This document shows, piece by piece, positions 24,541 through 37,835 of a DNA stretch of 64,000 nucleotides. Position numbers and translations under genes: made by a program. Position 1 is the stretch's first letter, and each line of letters begins with the position of its first letter. Location of the stretch: contig NC_082684.1 in assembly GCF_949987515.2 (NCBI RefSeq), forward strand, positions 15,491,701 to 15,555,700, read 5' to 3'. The notes beneath the pieces were generated by a model. It ran no database searches, had not been told where the DNA came from, and was given only the letters and a program-made list of their open reading frames with translations. Source of the DNA: Delphinus delphis (taxonomy: Eukaryota; Chordata; Mammalia; Artiodactyla; Delphinidae).

Positions 24541-25402
24541 ATGCAACAGATGAGGGAGCAAGGTAAAAACCCACCAGACCAAACAAATGAGGAGGAAATA
24601 GGCAGTCTACCTGAAAAAGAATTCAGATTAATGACAGTAAACATGAGCCAAAAACTAGGAAATAGAATGGAAAAAATACAAAAAGTGTTTAGCAAGGACC
24701 TAGAGAAACTAAAGAGCAAACAAACAATGACAAACAAACAATAAATGAAATTTGAAATTCTCTGGAAGGAATCAATAGCAGAATAACTGATGCAGAAGAA
24801 TAGATAAGTGACCTGGAAGATAAAATAGTGGAAATAACTACCATAGAGCAGAATAAAGAAAAAAGAATGAAAAGAATTGAAGACAGTCTCAGAGACATCT
24901 GGGAAAACATTAAACGCACCACCATTCAAATTATAGGGGTCCCAGAGGAGGAAGAGAGAAAAAAGGGACTGAGAAAATATTTGAAGAGATTATAGTTGAA
25001 AACTTCCCTAACATGGGGAAGGAAATAGTCAATCAAGTCCAGGAAGCACACAGAGTCCCATACAGGAGAAACACATGAAGACACATATTAATCAAACTAT
25101 CAAAAATTAAATACAAAGAAGAAATATTAAAAGCAGCAAGGGAAAAGCAACAAATAACATACAACGGAATCCCCATAAGGTTAACAGCTAATCTTTCAGC
25201 AGAAACTCTGCAAGCCAGAAAGGAGTGGCAGGACATATTTAAAGTGATGAAAGGGAAAAACCTACAAACAAGATTACTCTACTCAGCAAGGATCTCATTC
25301 AGGCTCGACGGAGAAATTAAAACCTTTACAGACAAGCAAAAGCTAAGAGAATTCAGCACCACAAAACCAGCTCTACAGCAAATGCTAAAGGAATTTCTCT
25401 AG
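24541..25402 (+). pseudogene. L1 ORF1 remnant (RNA-binding chaperone)
   Basis: ORF1p is the trimeric RNA-binding protein of the L1 particle. The first open stretch (24541-24744) starts MQQMREQGKN and includes IGSLPEKEFR and the beginning of the coiled coil, then stops at 24742. Sequence for the later part, including the 'GVPEEE'-like segment near 24935, the RNA-recognition region and the C-terminal 'caaatgctaaaggaatttct' ending in TAG at 25400-25402, is present in shifted frames. The ATG expected a few codons upstream (about 24523) reads ATA here. Clearly dead. Confidence 0.85.
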
Positions 25403-25449
25403 GCAGGAAACACAAGAGAAGGAAAAGACTTACAATAAGAAACCGAAAA

Positions 25450-28400
25450 CAATTAAGTAAATTGTAATAGGAACATACATATCAATAATTACCTTAAACA
25501 TGAATGGATTAAATGCTCCAATCAAAAGACATGGACTGGCTGAATGGATACAAAAACCAGACCCATATATATGCTGCTTACAAGAGACCCACTTCAGACC
25601 TAGGGACACATACAGACTGAAAGTGAGGGGATGGAAAAAGATATTCCATGCAAATGGAAATCAAAAGAAAGCTGTAGTAGCAATTCTCATATCAGACAAA
25701 ATAGACTTTAAAATAAAGACTATTACAAGAGACAAAGAAGGACACTACATAATGATCAAAGGATCAATCAAGAAGAAGATATAACAATTGTAAATATTTA
25801 TGCACCCAACATAGGAGCACCTCAATACATAAGGCAAATGCTAACAGTCATAACGGGGAAATCGACAGTAACACAATCATTGTAGGGGACTTTAACACCC
25901 CACTTTCACCAATGGACAGATTGTCCAAAATGAAAATAAATAAGGAAACACAAGCTTTAAATGATACTTTAAACAAGATGGACTTCATTTATATTTATAG
26001 GACATTCCTTTCAAACACGACAGAATACACTTTTTTCTCAAGTGTTCATGGAACATTCTCCTGGACAGATCATACCTTGGGTCACAAATCAGACCTTGGT
26101 AAATTTAAGAAAACTGAATCATATCAAGTATCTTCTCCAATCACAATGCTATGAGACTAGATATCAATTACAGGAAAAAATCTGTAAAAAAATACAAACA
26201 CATGGACGTTAAACAATACACTACTAAATAACCAAGAGATCACTGAAGAAATCGAAGAGGAAATAAAAAAATATGTAGAAACAAATGACTATGAAAACAC
26301 GACGACCCCAAACCTATGGGATGTACCAAAAGCAGTTCTAAGAGGGAAGTTTATAGCAATACAATCTTACCTCAAGAAACAAGAAACAACTCAAATAAAC
26401 AACCTAAACTTACACCTAAAGCAATTAGAGAATAATAAAAAAAATCCAAAGTTAGCAGAAGGAAAGAAATTGTAGAGATCAGATCAGATATCAAGGAAAA
26501 AGAAATGAAGGAAAAAATACCAAACATCAATAAAACTAAAAGCTTGTTCTTTGAAAAGATAAACAAAATTGGTAAACCATTAGCCAGACTCATCAGGAAG
26601 AAAAGGGAGAAGACTCAAATCAACAGAATTAGAAATGAAAAAGGAGAAGTAACAACTGACACTGCAGAAATACAAAGGATCATGAGAGATTACTACAAGC
26701 AACTATAGACCAATAAAATGGACAACCTGGAAGAAATGGACAAATTCTTAGAAATGCACAACCTTCCAAGACTGAACCAGAAAGAAATAGAAACTATAAA
26801 CAGACCAATCACAAGCACTGAAATGGAGACGGTGATTAAAAATCTTCCAACAAACAAAAGCCCAGGACCAGATGGCTTCACAGGAGAATTCTATCAAACA
26901 TTTAGAGAAGAGCTAACACTATCCTTCTCAAACTCTTCCAAAATATAACAGAGGGAGGAACCCTCCCAAACTCATTCTACAAGGCCCCCATCACCCTGAT
27001 ACCAAAACCTGACAATGATCTCACAAAAGAAGAAAGCTACAGACCAATATCACTGATGAACATAGATGCAAAAGTCCTCAACAAAATACTAGCAAACAGA
27101 ATCCAACAGCACATTAAAAGGATCATACACCATGATCAAGTGAGGTTTACCCCAGGAATGCAAGGATTCTTCAGTATAAGCAAATCAATGTGATACACCA
27201 TATTAACAAATTGAAGGAGAAACACCATATGATCATCTCAATAGGTGCAGAAAAACTTTCGACGAAATTCAACACCCATTTATGATAAAAACCCTGCAGA
27301 AAGTAGGCATAGAGGGAACTTACCTCAACATAATAAAGGCCATATATGACAAACCCAAAGCCAACATCATTCTTAATGGTGAAAAACTGAAACCATTTCC
27401 ACTAAGATCAGGAACAATACAAGGTTGTCCACTCTCACCACTATTATTCAGCATAGCTTTGGAAGTTTTAGCCACAGCAATCAGAGAAGAAAAAGAAATA
27501 AAAGGAATCCAAATAGGAAAAGAAGAAGTAAAGCTGTCACTGTTCGCAGATGACATGGTACTATACATAGAGAATCCTAAAGATGCTACCAGAAAACTAC
27601 TAGACCTAATCAATGAATCTGGTAAAGTAGCAGGATACAAAATTAATGCACAGAAATCTCTGCATTCCTATACACTAATGATGAAAAATCTGAAAGAGAA
27701 ATTAAGGAAACACTCCCATTTACCATTGCAACAAAAAGAATAAAATACTTAGGAATAAACCTACCTAAGGAGACAAAGACCTGTATGCAGAAAACTATAA
27801 TACAATGATGAAAGAAATTAAAGATGATACAAACAGATGGAGAGATGTATCATGTTCTCGGATTGCAAGAATCAACACTGTGAAAATGACTATACTACCC
27901 AAAGCAATCTACAGATACAATGCAATCCCTATCAAACTACCAATGTCATTTTTCACAGAACTAGAACAAAAAATTTCACAATTTGTATGGAAACACAGAA
28001 GACCCCAAATAGCCAAAGCGATCTTGAGATAGAAAAACAGAGCAGAAGGAATCAGGCTCCCTGACTTCAGACTAACTTCAAAGCTACAGTAATCAAGATG
28101 GTATGGTACTGGCACAAAAACAGAAATATAGATCAATGGAAGAGGAGAGAAAGCCCAGATATAAAACCACGCACATATGGTCACCTTATATTTAATAAAG
28201 GAGGCAAGCATTTACAATGGAGAAAAGACAGCCTCTTCAATAAGTGGTGCTGGGAAAACTGGAGCGCTACATGTAAAAGAATGAATGAAATTAGAACACT
28301 CCCTAACACCATACACAAAAATAAACTCAAAATGGATTAAAGACCTAAATGTAAGGCCAGACACTATCAAACTCTTAGAGGAAAACATAGGCAGAACACT

Positions 28401-29268
28401 CTATGACATAAATCACAACAAGATTCTTTTTGGCCCACCTCCTTGAGAAATGGAAATAAAAACAAAAGTAAACAAATGGGACCTAATGAAACTTAAAAGC
28501 TTTTGCACAGCAAAGGAAACCATAAACAAGACAAAAAGACAACTCTCAGAATGGGGGAAAATATTTGCAAATGAAGCAACTGACAAAGGATTAATCTCCA
28601 AACTTTACAAGCAGCTCATGCATCTCAGTATCCAAAAAACAAACAACCCAATCGAAAAATGGGCAGAAGATCTAAATAGCATTTCTCCAAAGAAGACACA
28701 CAGATTGCCAACAAACACATAAAAGGATGCTCAACATCACTAATCATTAGAGAAATGTAAATCAAAACTACAATGAGATATCACCTCACACCAGTAAGAA
28801 TGGCCATCATCAAAAAAATCTACAAACAATAAATGCTGGAGATGGTGTGGAGAAAAGGGAACCCTCCTGCACTGTTGGTAGGAATGTAAATTGCTACAGC
28901 CACTATGGAGAACAGTATGGAGGTTCCTCAAAAAACTAAAAATAGAATTACCATATGACCCAGTAATCCCACTACTGGGCATATACCCTGAGAAAACCAT
29001 AATTCAAAAAGAGGCATGTACCACAATGTTCACTGAGGCACTATTTACAGTAGCCAGGTCATGGAAGCAACCTAAGCAACCATCAACAGATGAATGGATA
29101 AAGAAGACGTAGTGCATATATACAATGAGATATTACTCAGCCACAAAAAGAAACAATATTGAGTTATTTGTAGTGAGGTGTATGGACCTAGAGTCTGTCA
29201 TACAGAGTGCAATAAGTCAGAAAGAGAAAAACAAATACTGTGTGCTAACACATATATATGGAATGTTA
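25450..29268 (+). pseudogene. L1 ORF2 remnant
   Basis: All ORF2 domains can be followed but the frame is broken repeatedly, for example by a stop after SIKKKI near 25782, at about 26154, TAG at 26706-26708 and after about 26946. Endonuclease motifs such as CCLQETHFR (about 25578) are readable. The RT has SPGPDGF (about 26860), [10 protein letters not shown] (about 27420) and FADD (about 27543). The cysteine-rich tail is near 28830-28890. It is a decayed relative of the open ORF2 at the left window edge. Confidence 0.9.
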
Positions 29269-29729
29269 AAAAAAAAAAAAGGTTCTGATGAACCTAGGGG
29301 CAGGACAGGAATAAAGACACAGTCTTAGAGAATGGGCTTGAGGACATGGGGAGGGGAAAGAGTAAGCTGGGACGAAGTGAGAGCGTAGTATTGACATATA
29401 TACACTACTAAGTGTAAAATAGATAGCTTGGGAAGCAGGTGCATCGCATGGGGAGATCAGCTCAGTGCTTTGTGACTATCTAGAGGGGTGGGATATGGAA
29501 GGTGGTAGGGAGATGCAAGAGGGAGGGGATATGGGCATATATGTATACATATAACTGATTCACTTTGTTATATAGCTGAAACTAACACAACATTGTAAAG
29601 CAATTATACTCCAATAAAGATGTTAAAAAATATGTATGATTTTATATAATGTACTAGGGACTTAAATGAAAGCTGATTAATTCTGGAGAGTGGATGGGGA
29701 TGTCACAGCAAACCACAGAGAAGAGGTGT

Positions 29730-30392
29730 GTATTAGTTTGTTTGGTTTGCTGTAACAAACTACCACAAACTGAGTGGCACAAACAATAGAATCTTACTCT
29801 CACACAGTTCTGGAGGCAAGAAGTTTGAGATGAAAGTGTTGGTCGCATTGGTTCCTTCTGAGGGCTCTGAGGGATATATCTGTTATATACCTTTCTCCTA
29901 GCTTCTGGTGGTTGTGGCATTTCTTGGCATGTAGATCTCTGCCTTCATCTTTACGTGACATTTTCCCTGTGTGGGTGCCTGTGTCCAAATTCCTCCACTA
30001 ACCCTTTTAAAAACTTTTTTATTGGAGTAGAGTTGACTTACAATGTTCTGTTAGTTTCAGGTGAACAGCGAAGTGAATCCCCTTTGGTAACCATAAGTTT
30101 GATTTTGAGATCTGGGAGTTGGTTTCTGTTTTGTAAATAAGTTCATATGTATCATTTTTGTCAGATTCCGCATATAAGTGATATCATACAATATTTGTCT
30201 TTCTCTAAATTTCCCCTTTTTATAAAGACACCAGTCATTTTGGATTAGGGGCCCACCCTGTTCCAGTGTGACCTCATCTTACTAATTACATCTGCAATGG
30301 CTCTATTACCAAATAGGGTCACATTCTAAGGTACTGGGGATTAGGACTTCAACATATAATTTTGGGAGGACACAGTTCAACCCATAAGAAGA
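29730..30392 (+). mobile_element. MLT1-type MaLR LTR, split by an L1 piece
   Basis: It starts 'tgtattagtttgtttggttt' and 'gctgtaacaaactaccacaa', has 'cacagttctggaggcaagaa', and ends 'gtactggggattaggacttc ... acagttcaacccataa'. This is the layout of MLT1 MaLR LTRs. The segment 30005-30212 is a separate L1 3' UTR insertion. Confidence 0.8.
30005..30212 (-). mobile_element. L1 3' UTR fragment inside MLT1
   Basis: 'tttattggagtagagttgac', 'caggtgaacagcgaagtgaa' and 'tatcatacaatatttgtctt' are the reverse complement of an L1 3' end. It is nested in the LTR, so it is younger. No clear TSD was read. Confidence 0.7.
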
Positions 30393-31485
30393 TGGTACAT
30401 TTGAGCTGGACCTCAAATCTTCAGTAGGAATTTGCCAGGCTGACAGTGGAGAGCTGAGATTATACACATCATGGATGACACAGGGGTGCATGGAGCTTTG
30501 GAAATGTCTGGTTAATTTTAGGGAAGACCAGAATATAGCTAGTAGGGCTAGTTCAAGGCAGGGAGGAACTGACTGGAGATGATTGTGGCAAACAGGTTGG
30601 AGGCTTCATGTGTCTCAATGAGGAGATGGTCCTTTATTCCGTAGTCCGTTGGAAGCTACCCAATGCTTGTTAAAGATTACTTCTGTTACATCTTCTTAAT
30701 TATAGAACCAATGGTGTGTGTAACTGACATGTCAGCTGGGACTTCCCTGCCACTTGGAGTGTTTAACATGGCTTGACCCCCAAGTTTACCACCTCTTAGA
30801 ATCCTGGGCTTCCCCTACTGCCTCCCCAGCAACTTTATAATTCTCTTCATGGGGTGTTGCTTCCTACTACATCAATCTAGATTAGAAGCCCTGTTTCTCT
30901 AGTTTCCAATAAAAACAACAACAACTAACATTTCAGTGTTTAGAAACTTTGAGAGGCTTTGGAGATGGTTGCATGGCAAAACTTGCAGCTTTGCCATCTC
31001 TCTGATTTCATTCCTTTCTCATCTGCCTGGAGCAACAAATCATTTCTCATTCCTCACGAGGAACAGTTCTGCCTACATTCAACTCATTTGGGATCTCATT
31101 TTCTGTGCCAAGCATGCATTTGAGTATTTTTTCCCAAACAAATATAATTCTCTTCCCATCTCAGAAATAAAATTCTCTCATCTCATGTATGTTTTAAAGA
31201 GCTTAGAAAACACACCAATAAAAGTGTAAAAATTACCCATCATATTATAAAACGGTTAATATTTGGTATCTTTTGTTTTAGCTGTTAATATATTCTATAA
31301 CTGGGCTCATTCTGTATATATTAGTACATTTTTGTAACTGGATTTTAAAAAATTTTTATATTACATTATGGGAAATTTCCAATGTTGCCAAAATATATTT
31401 GAAAACCTAATTTTCAATGGTTTTATAGTATTTTTAATATGGGCTGAATCAATTTACTTAGAGTTTTCCCTATGGTTGGACAGTT
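30393..31485. other. Unique intergenic sequence
   Basis: No gene was recognised. The part from about 31300 to 31900 (interrupted by a SINE) resembles an old L1 3' UTR in reverse ('ttttcaatggttttatagta', 'ggttggacagttaggtttcc'). Confidence 0.4.
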
Positions 31486-31502
31486 AGGTTTCCTGATTTT
31501 TA

Positions 31503-31831
31503 AAAATTTATTTATGTATTTATTTATTTTTGTCTGCTTTTGGTCTTTGTTGCTGTGCTCGGGCTTTCTCTAGTTGTGGCGAGTGGGGGCTACTCTTCAT
31601 TGTGGTGTGCAAGCTTCTCACTGCGGTGGCTTCTCTTGTTGCGGAGCATGGGCTCTAGGCACGCGGGCTTCAGTAGTTGTGGCTTGTGGGCTCAGTAGTT
31701 GTGGCTTGCGGGCTCTAGAGCACAGGTTGTGTAGTTGTGGCGCACGTGGGATCTTCCCGGACCAGGGCTCAAACATGTGTCCCCTGCATTGTCAGGTGGG
31801 CTCTTAAGCACTGCGCCACCAGGGAAGTCCC
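31503..31831 (-). mobile_element. Long CHR-type SINE
   Basis: Inverted long CHR variant. The A tail (T/TTTA-rich) is at the left and the head is at 31831. It has a perfect 17-bp TSD aggtttcctgattttta (31486-31502 and 31832-31848). Confidence 0.96.
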
Positions 31832-31848
31832 AGGTTTCCTGATTTTTA

Positions 31849-32689
31849 TTGTTGTAAATTATGCCATGGTAAATGTTTTGATACATGAATCTTGATCTGG
31901 ATTTTTAATTATTACATTATGACAGATAACTAGATGAGACATTATTGAGTCAAAGGATAGGAATATTTCAAGGCTCAAGATGCCTTCATTGCTTCTAGAA
32001 AAGTTTCTTGAAACAGGGGAGTGGCATGATCAGATACATGATCTTTATAGATAACTCGGGTTTCAGAATCTTGGGAAAAGATAATTAGAAGTTAAATGGC
32101 AAATGGAGATTGGGAGGGTGTAGACATAGAGATTGGGATGCAGTTTAGGGATATTTGTAAAATAGAGTCAAAAGGGCTTGCTGATTATGGAGGTGAGAAA
32201 CCAAAGAAAACTGCTTTGCTTTCCAACCTGCCTAACTGGGGGAATACTGAAGTTGCTAATACAGAAAGAGAAGATGGCAAGGTGTGTAGATGTGTAGAAG
32301 AGGATAATTTGGTTTGAGACTTTTTTTTTTATTTCAATTATACACCTATTTTGAATGGCTTTAAGTGGAATCAAATAGGCATTTGGAAATATGTTTACTG
32401 GTGGGGAACATCTGTAATTTTTGCCTCCCCTAAATATGGGACTAACTTTAGAATTTTTTTAAAAGGAGGGCATTGGGGTGACAAGCTGGTTAGAAGAAGT
32501 CTTGTCTTAAAGCTGCATTTTTTTTTTAGCAAACTCCTGTTTTTGTTTTAATTTAGATAGCATGTGTATTTAGTTATGTAAACGGAGATTGGAGAACACT
32601 AAAGATTCTAAGTCAGCCCTGGATAGCCACTGCTGGCATCCATTGCTTCTCATTCTGTTAATACCACTTCAATTTTCCTTGGGAGAATC
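31849..32689. other. No recognised gene
   Basis: Intergenic. The first 60 bases continue the old L1-like sequence. 'agaaaagtttcttgaaacag' near 31998 and nearby sequence are unassigned. Confidence 0.35.
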
Positions 32690-33108
32690 ACCCCTCTCCC
32701 ACTCCCGCTTCCTGTGGTTTTAGCGCACCTGGCACTACTCTGTGGATCCAAGGATGGGCATGTATCTCAAGTCAGCCAATCAGAGTCCATGGGGTTGAAG
32801 TCAAGGAGTTTCCAGGGGAACTGCTGAAATACTCTTTCCACAGGGATTGCTGAGAGAATAAGACGGTAGAACTGGAGTTGTTAGCAGCTATTTTGCTGAT
32901 CTGGCAATGGACTCAACCCAAAAGAAAACGGAACTGAGTTAATTCTGATGACCTGGTTCTGATGTTATCTCTTGAGCCCTAGGATCCAAGTGCATAGATA
33001 CCAGTTCTAGTTGCAGTCCTTTTTGGCGTTAAAATTCCATTTTTATCTTAAGCCATTTTGCGTGGGTTTCTGTAACATACAACTAAAAAAGTCCTGACTA
33101 ATACAGTA
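32690..33108 (+). mobile_element. Old LTR/MaLR-like repeat
   Basis: 'ggatgggcatgtatctcaag', 'cagccaatcagagtccatgg' and the end 'gtcctgactaatacag' form a repeat seen widely in mammals. I cannot name the subfamily. Confidence 0.4.
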
Positions 33109-33582
33109 TTGAAGATCAGAAAAATGTTCAAGTTTTCAAAAGTTTCAACTATTCAAAATAAAACTAAGAGGAAACCTATTATGACTACACATGTATTCTC
33201 TTTTGTATTTAATGGTTGACAAATATGTATGGAATATCTACTGTAGGGTCAGGCACTATGTTATGCTCTGTACATAAAACAGGTTAATTAAAGGTATGGT
33301 TACAGAAACATTTTTATGGACAGCATATTAAAAAATCATTATAATTCATAAGTTGGCTGAATTAGCTAGTTAGAATTAATAGCATGAATTTTGGCTTTTA
33401 TGCTTTATATACTTTGCTTTTCGTTTCTTTTGTAAAGACCTGAGGGTAGCTAAAAGTAGTAGTCAGCAAAAAAATTTATTTGCTTGAACTTTAATATTTC
33501 AAATGTTCGGAATATAAAGGCTCCATACTAGGAATTCAAGTTTCAAGATATAGATTACCAATGGGTAGTGTAGCTTATATTT
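33109..33582. other. No confident feature
   Basis: AT-rich. The piece at 33205-33290 has an L2-3'-end-like phrase ('gggtcaggcactatgttatg'). Confidence 0.35.
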
Positions 33583-33593
33583 AAAATGCCTAA

Positions 33594-33739
33594 GGGAATT
33601 CCCTAGCGGTCCAGTGGTTAGGACTCCGTGCTTCCACTTCCGGGTCCAGGGGTTCGGTCCCTGGTGGGGGAACTAAGATCCCAGAAGCCACGTCGTATGG
33701 CAATAAAATAAAATAAAACAAACCAAAACAAAATAAAAT
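33594..33739 (+). mobile_element. Short CHR-type SINE with (AAAAT)n tail
   Basis: 'gggaattccctagcggtcc' head and 'gggggaactaagatcccag' body, followed by an A-rich tail made of aaaat/aaaac units (about 33703-33739). The TSD is aaaatgcctaa (33583-33593) against aaaatgactaa (33740-33750), 10 of 11 matching. Confidence 0.9.
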
Positions 33740-34092
33740 AAAATGACTAAAAAATGCCCACCTGTTGATATGTAGAATCTGGGGGTCTTTCTCCTGCATC
33801 CTTATTTGCATTACTTTCAAAAGGTACAGATGATGAAATCACATCTAGCAATAAAAGCTTGATTAAGCTTTTTGATGTGACATTAGTAATAACAGATTAT
33901 ATATAAAGTTGTAGGGGTAAGAACTAATCAGGGTTTTTTTTTTCTCCTCTCTAATATTCATGAATGTTTTACTTTTTAGCCACCCTTGTGCCTCAGCTGT
34001 CTCTTTTGGTCTTGAGTTGTCAGTTGAGGATGGTTTAATTAAGAATGATTTTCCTTCACACTCCACCCTTGGGTCATTAAAAATTGCAATGG

Positions 34093-34293
34093 GGGCTTCC
34101 CAGGTGGCGCAGTGGTTGAGAGTCTGCCTGCCAATGCAGGGGACACGGGTTCGTACCCCGGTCCGGGAAGATCCCACGTGCCTCAAAGCGGATGGGCCGG
34201 TGAGCCATGGCCGCTGAGCCTGCGCGTCCGGAGCCTGTGTCACGCAACGGGAGAGGCCACAACAGTGAGAGGCCCGCGTACCGCAAAAGAAAA
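34093..34293 (+). mobile_element. CHR-type SINE
   Basis: CpG-rich copy with the standard head and body. The TSD is aaaaattgcaatgg (34079-34092) against aaaaaatacaatgg (34294-34307), 12 of 14 matching. It is of the same architecture as the copies at 6.5, 19.6 and 53 kb. Confidence 0.93.
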
Positions 34294-34307
34294 AAAAAAT
34301 ACAATGG

Positions 34308-35059
34308 AAAATATGATGATGGAAAAATAAATTATTTCAATCTGTTATTAATATGCGTACTACTTAAATATATATCGTGGGATCCATAAGACATTGTACT
34401 GAAAAAGCCCGAAACATAGAGAAAAGTATGTCTTATTCCTCATTATCCTACATCTCATAAAATTTACATGTAACCAGTAATTAATGTACCACAGTTGTAC
34501 AGCAACAAAATATTTCATCTTTTCTAAGTTCACTGCTTAAATTTAAATAAGCCACAACTTTTTCTTTTTCTCACCAGGGGTTTTCAAGGAACTCAGTAGT
34601 GAGTTAGAAAACATATTCTTATTAAAAAACAAATACATGCGACAAAGAGAAATTGTATGTGCCTTTGTCCAGGGAACCCCACACAGGCCTTTTAATGGCT
34701 TCAGAGCCACTTCTCAAGCCTGAGTTCTTTCTTGCTTCCCAGCAAGTGCCAGAAGCCTAATCTGCATTCCTCTTCGCTTTCTGCTAAGATTCTTGTTATC
34801 AGAAGCCAAAGACAAGCTGTTGAGTGTGGCACATTTCCCCCAGTCTTGCTCTCCACCCCCTTCTAATTTTTGGCTGCCCTCATTACAAGAGTTTTGATGG
34901 AAGAAATTTTCACATACTGAGGTATGTGGAAGTCATTCTGGCTCATACATGATTTAACTTAAACCTTATGCTAACTAGAACAGTCTGTTTTGTGGCCTTT
35001 TAAACATGCATTGTACATCTGCTTCAACCATTAAAGAAAAGAATGCATTTAAAAATCAA
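34308..35059. other. No confident feature
   Basis: Unassigned sequence, possibly the 5' part of the LTR-like segment that follows. Confidence 0.35.
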
Positions 35060-35540
35060 AATGGAAAACCTGTGGTTCAGGCATCCAAAATGGAGCTGGG
35101 TGGCCATTGTGGATGTGGTTTCAGATATGTTGTGCATCACTTAGAACTTCTTAGAACTTGAATTTTCTGAACAGTATCAGTCTCAAGGACACCACCAGCC
35201 ATTCTCAAAATAATCATCTGCTAGCGGCTGCCAGCCACAGTCTAATGGTCCCAAGGTCTCCCCTTGTAACTCTGCAATCATTTCGGACCCCAACGAATTC
35301 TTGCTTAACAAGCACCCTTACTTCTTGCCAGCTCCCATCCTAATTCTTGACAAACAACTTATGTAATTTTATGGTTTTTGCCTTTATATGCCACCCCCTT
35401 TTTGTAGTCCAGTGGAACACAATTCAGGTGCTTCTTGAATCTGTGTATCCCAGGCTATTGCCCTCAGTTTAGCTCAAATAAAACTCTTTTCTATTTCTAT
35501 CATAGATTGGTTTATTGATTATTTCTATTGACAGTTTTAT
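35060..35540 (+). mobile_element. Probable ERV LTR
   Basis: A TATA-like tttatatgcc at about 35382 and an AATAAA at about 35477, followed by a T-rich stretch ('actcttttctatttctatca'), give the promoter and polyA spacing of a retroviral LTR (about 100 bp apart). Termini were not defined and no internal retroviral genes were seen beside it. Confidence 0.45.
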
Positions 35541-36589
35541 AGCTAATCACTCTGGGAATAGCAAAACTAATAAACTTTTAAAAATGTCTGAAAGCTTGGT
35601 AATTGTATAAATCTCTTACAGTCAGTTCTTCCTGCATCATAGCTCCTCACTACCCCGTTAGATGATTATTCTGAACTATACCAGATTGGATTTCTACTTT
35701 CAGCCTTCCTGGTGGAGCTCACCAAATCTACTCACTCCTTTAGAGTTTACTTTTCATGACATTTATGCAAATTCCTTCCTCTGAAATGGCCCTTCTTTCC
35801 TGCATGTAGACTAGAAGTCATAACCAAAACTAAAAAGGTATCCTCTTGTCTCAAACTGGTAATTTGCATCTTTGAGGAAGCATAGATTGGGTAACATCCA
35901 TTGCAAGGTATGTGTACCATCTAGGAATCATCACCTCTGTGCAGTCACATTTCTTAAAAGGATGTTAGTTTATTCTAGCTTTTCTCAGGTTTCCAAGTTT
36001 TGGTATTTCCCAGGGAAATCAAAACGGATTTTTTTTAGACACGAAAGATTCATATTTGTATTTTATAAGTTATTATTTCTCGTTGTAAACCTTATGGTTA
36101 TCATTCTGCATTTAAAACCTTTTAAAATATGGATTTCAAATTATTTTACAGGTATTGGTAAATCCTGTGAGAGAGGGGGCACTTAGAAAACTGAGGAGGA
36201 GGGGAACTGACAGAGGAAGTCATCGCTCCCAGTACTTGTGTTTACAGGCTCATTCTCCAGAATTATGACTCAAGACATTTTCAACATCACTGCAATGCAA
36301 AAAGTATCGAGTTCATTGGTGTTCAAAACAGTAATTTAAAAAATTCAGGTACCACTGCTATTTCTTAAGAAATTGGATCTGGCGTGTCATTTTACGATTT
36401 AAATTCTACTTTAAGCTTTGAGGTCACGTATACAAATAAGAAAATGTGCGCTTAGGAAGTCAGGTTTTCTTCCCACTCAGTGTTTGGTATAGTGAGCACT
36501 ACGAAGCAGCTAGAAAACACACGCACACAAGGTATCAGGAAAAAAAAAAAAAATGAGGTTAACATCCTAGTGTTGATTCTTCCACGCAT
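35541..36589. other. Upstream flank of the EML5 CpG island
   Basis: Unique sequence, AT-rich, becoming GC-rich from about 36590. It includes an A13 run at 36541-36553. No repeat was recognised. Confidence 0.4.

Positions 36590-37835
<1,246 letters not shown>

Larger units (their letters stand above)
22469..29627 (+). mobile_element. Full-length but decayed LINE-1
   Basis: This 7.2-kb L1 has a 5' UTR (about 22586-24540, CpG-rich near 22900-23100, with a YY1-like caagatggcgg at about 22592), ORF1 and ORF2 remnants, a 3' UTR with the G-rich tract (about 29480-29530), AATAAA at 29613 and a very short A tail. A perfect 14-bp TSD (aaatatgtatgatt) lies at 22455-22468 and 29628-29641. About 117 bp between the left TSD and the expected 5' UTR start is extra sequence. 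Both ORFs carry stops and frameshifts, so it is inactive. Confidence 0.92.

Noticed and set aside
24303..24929. 208-codon - strand frame
   Set aside because: Antisense to the L1 5' UTR/ORF1; hydrophobic composition comes from T-rich complement.
1..36589. TTC8 or another neighbour gene upstream of EML5
   Set aside because: Expected nearby from mammalian gene order, but no second CpG island and no recognisable exon were seen.
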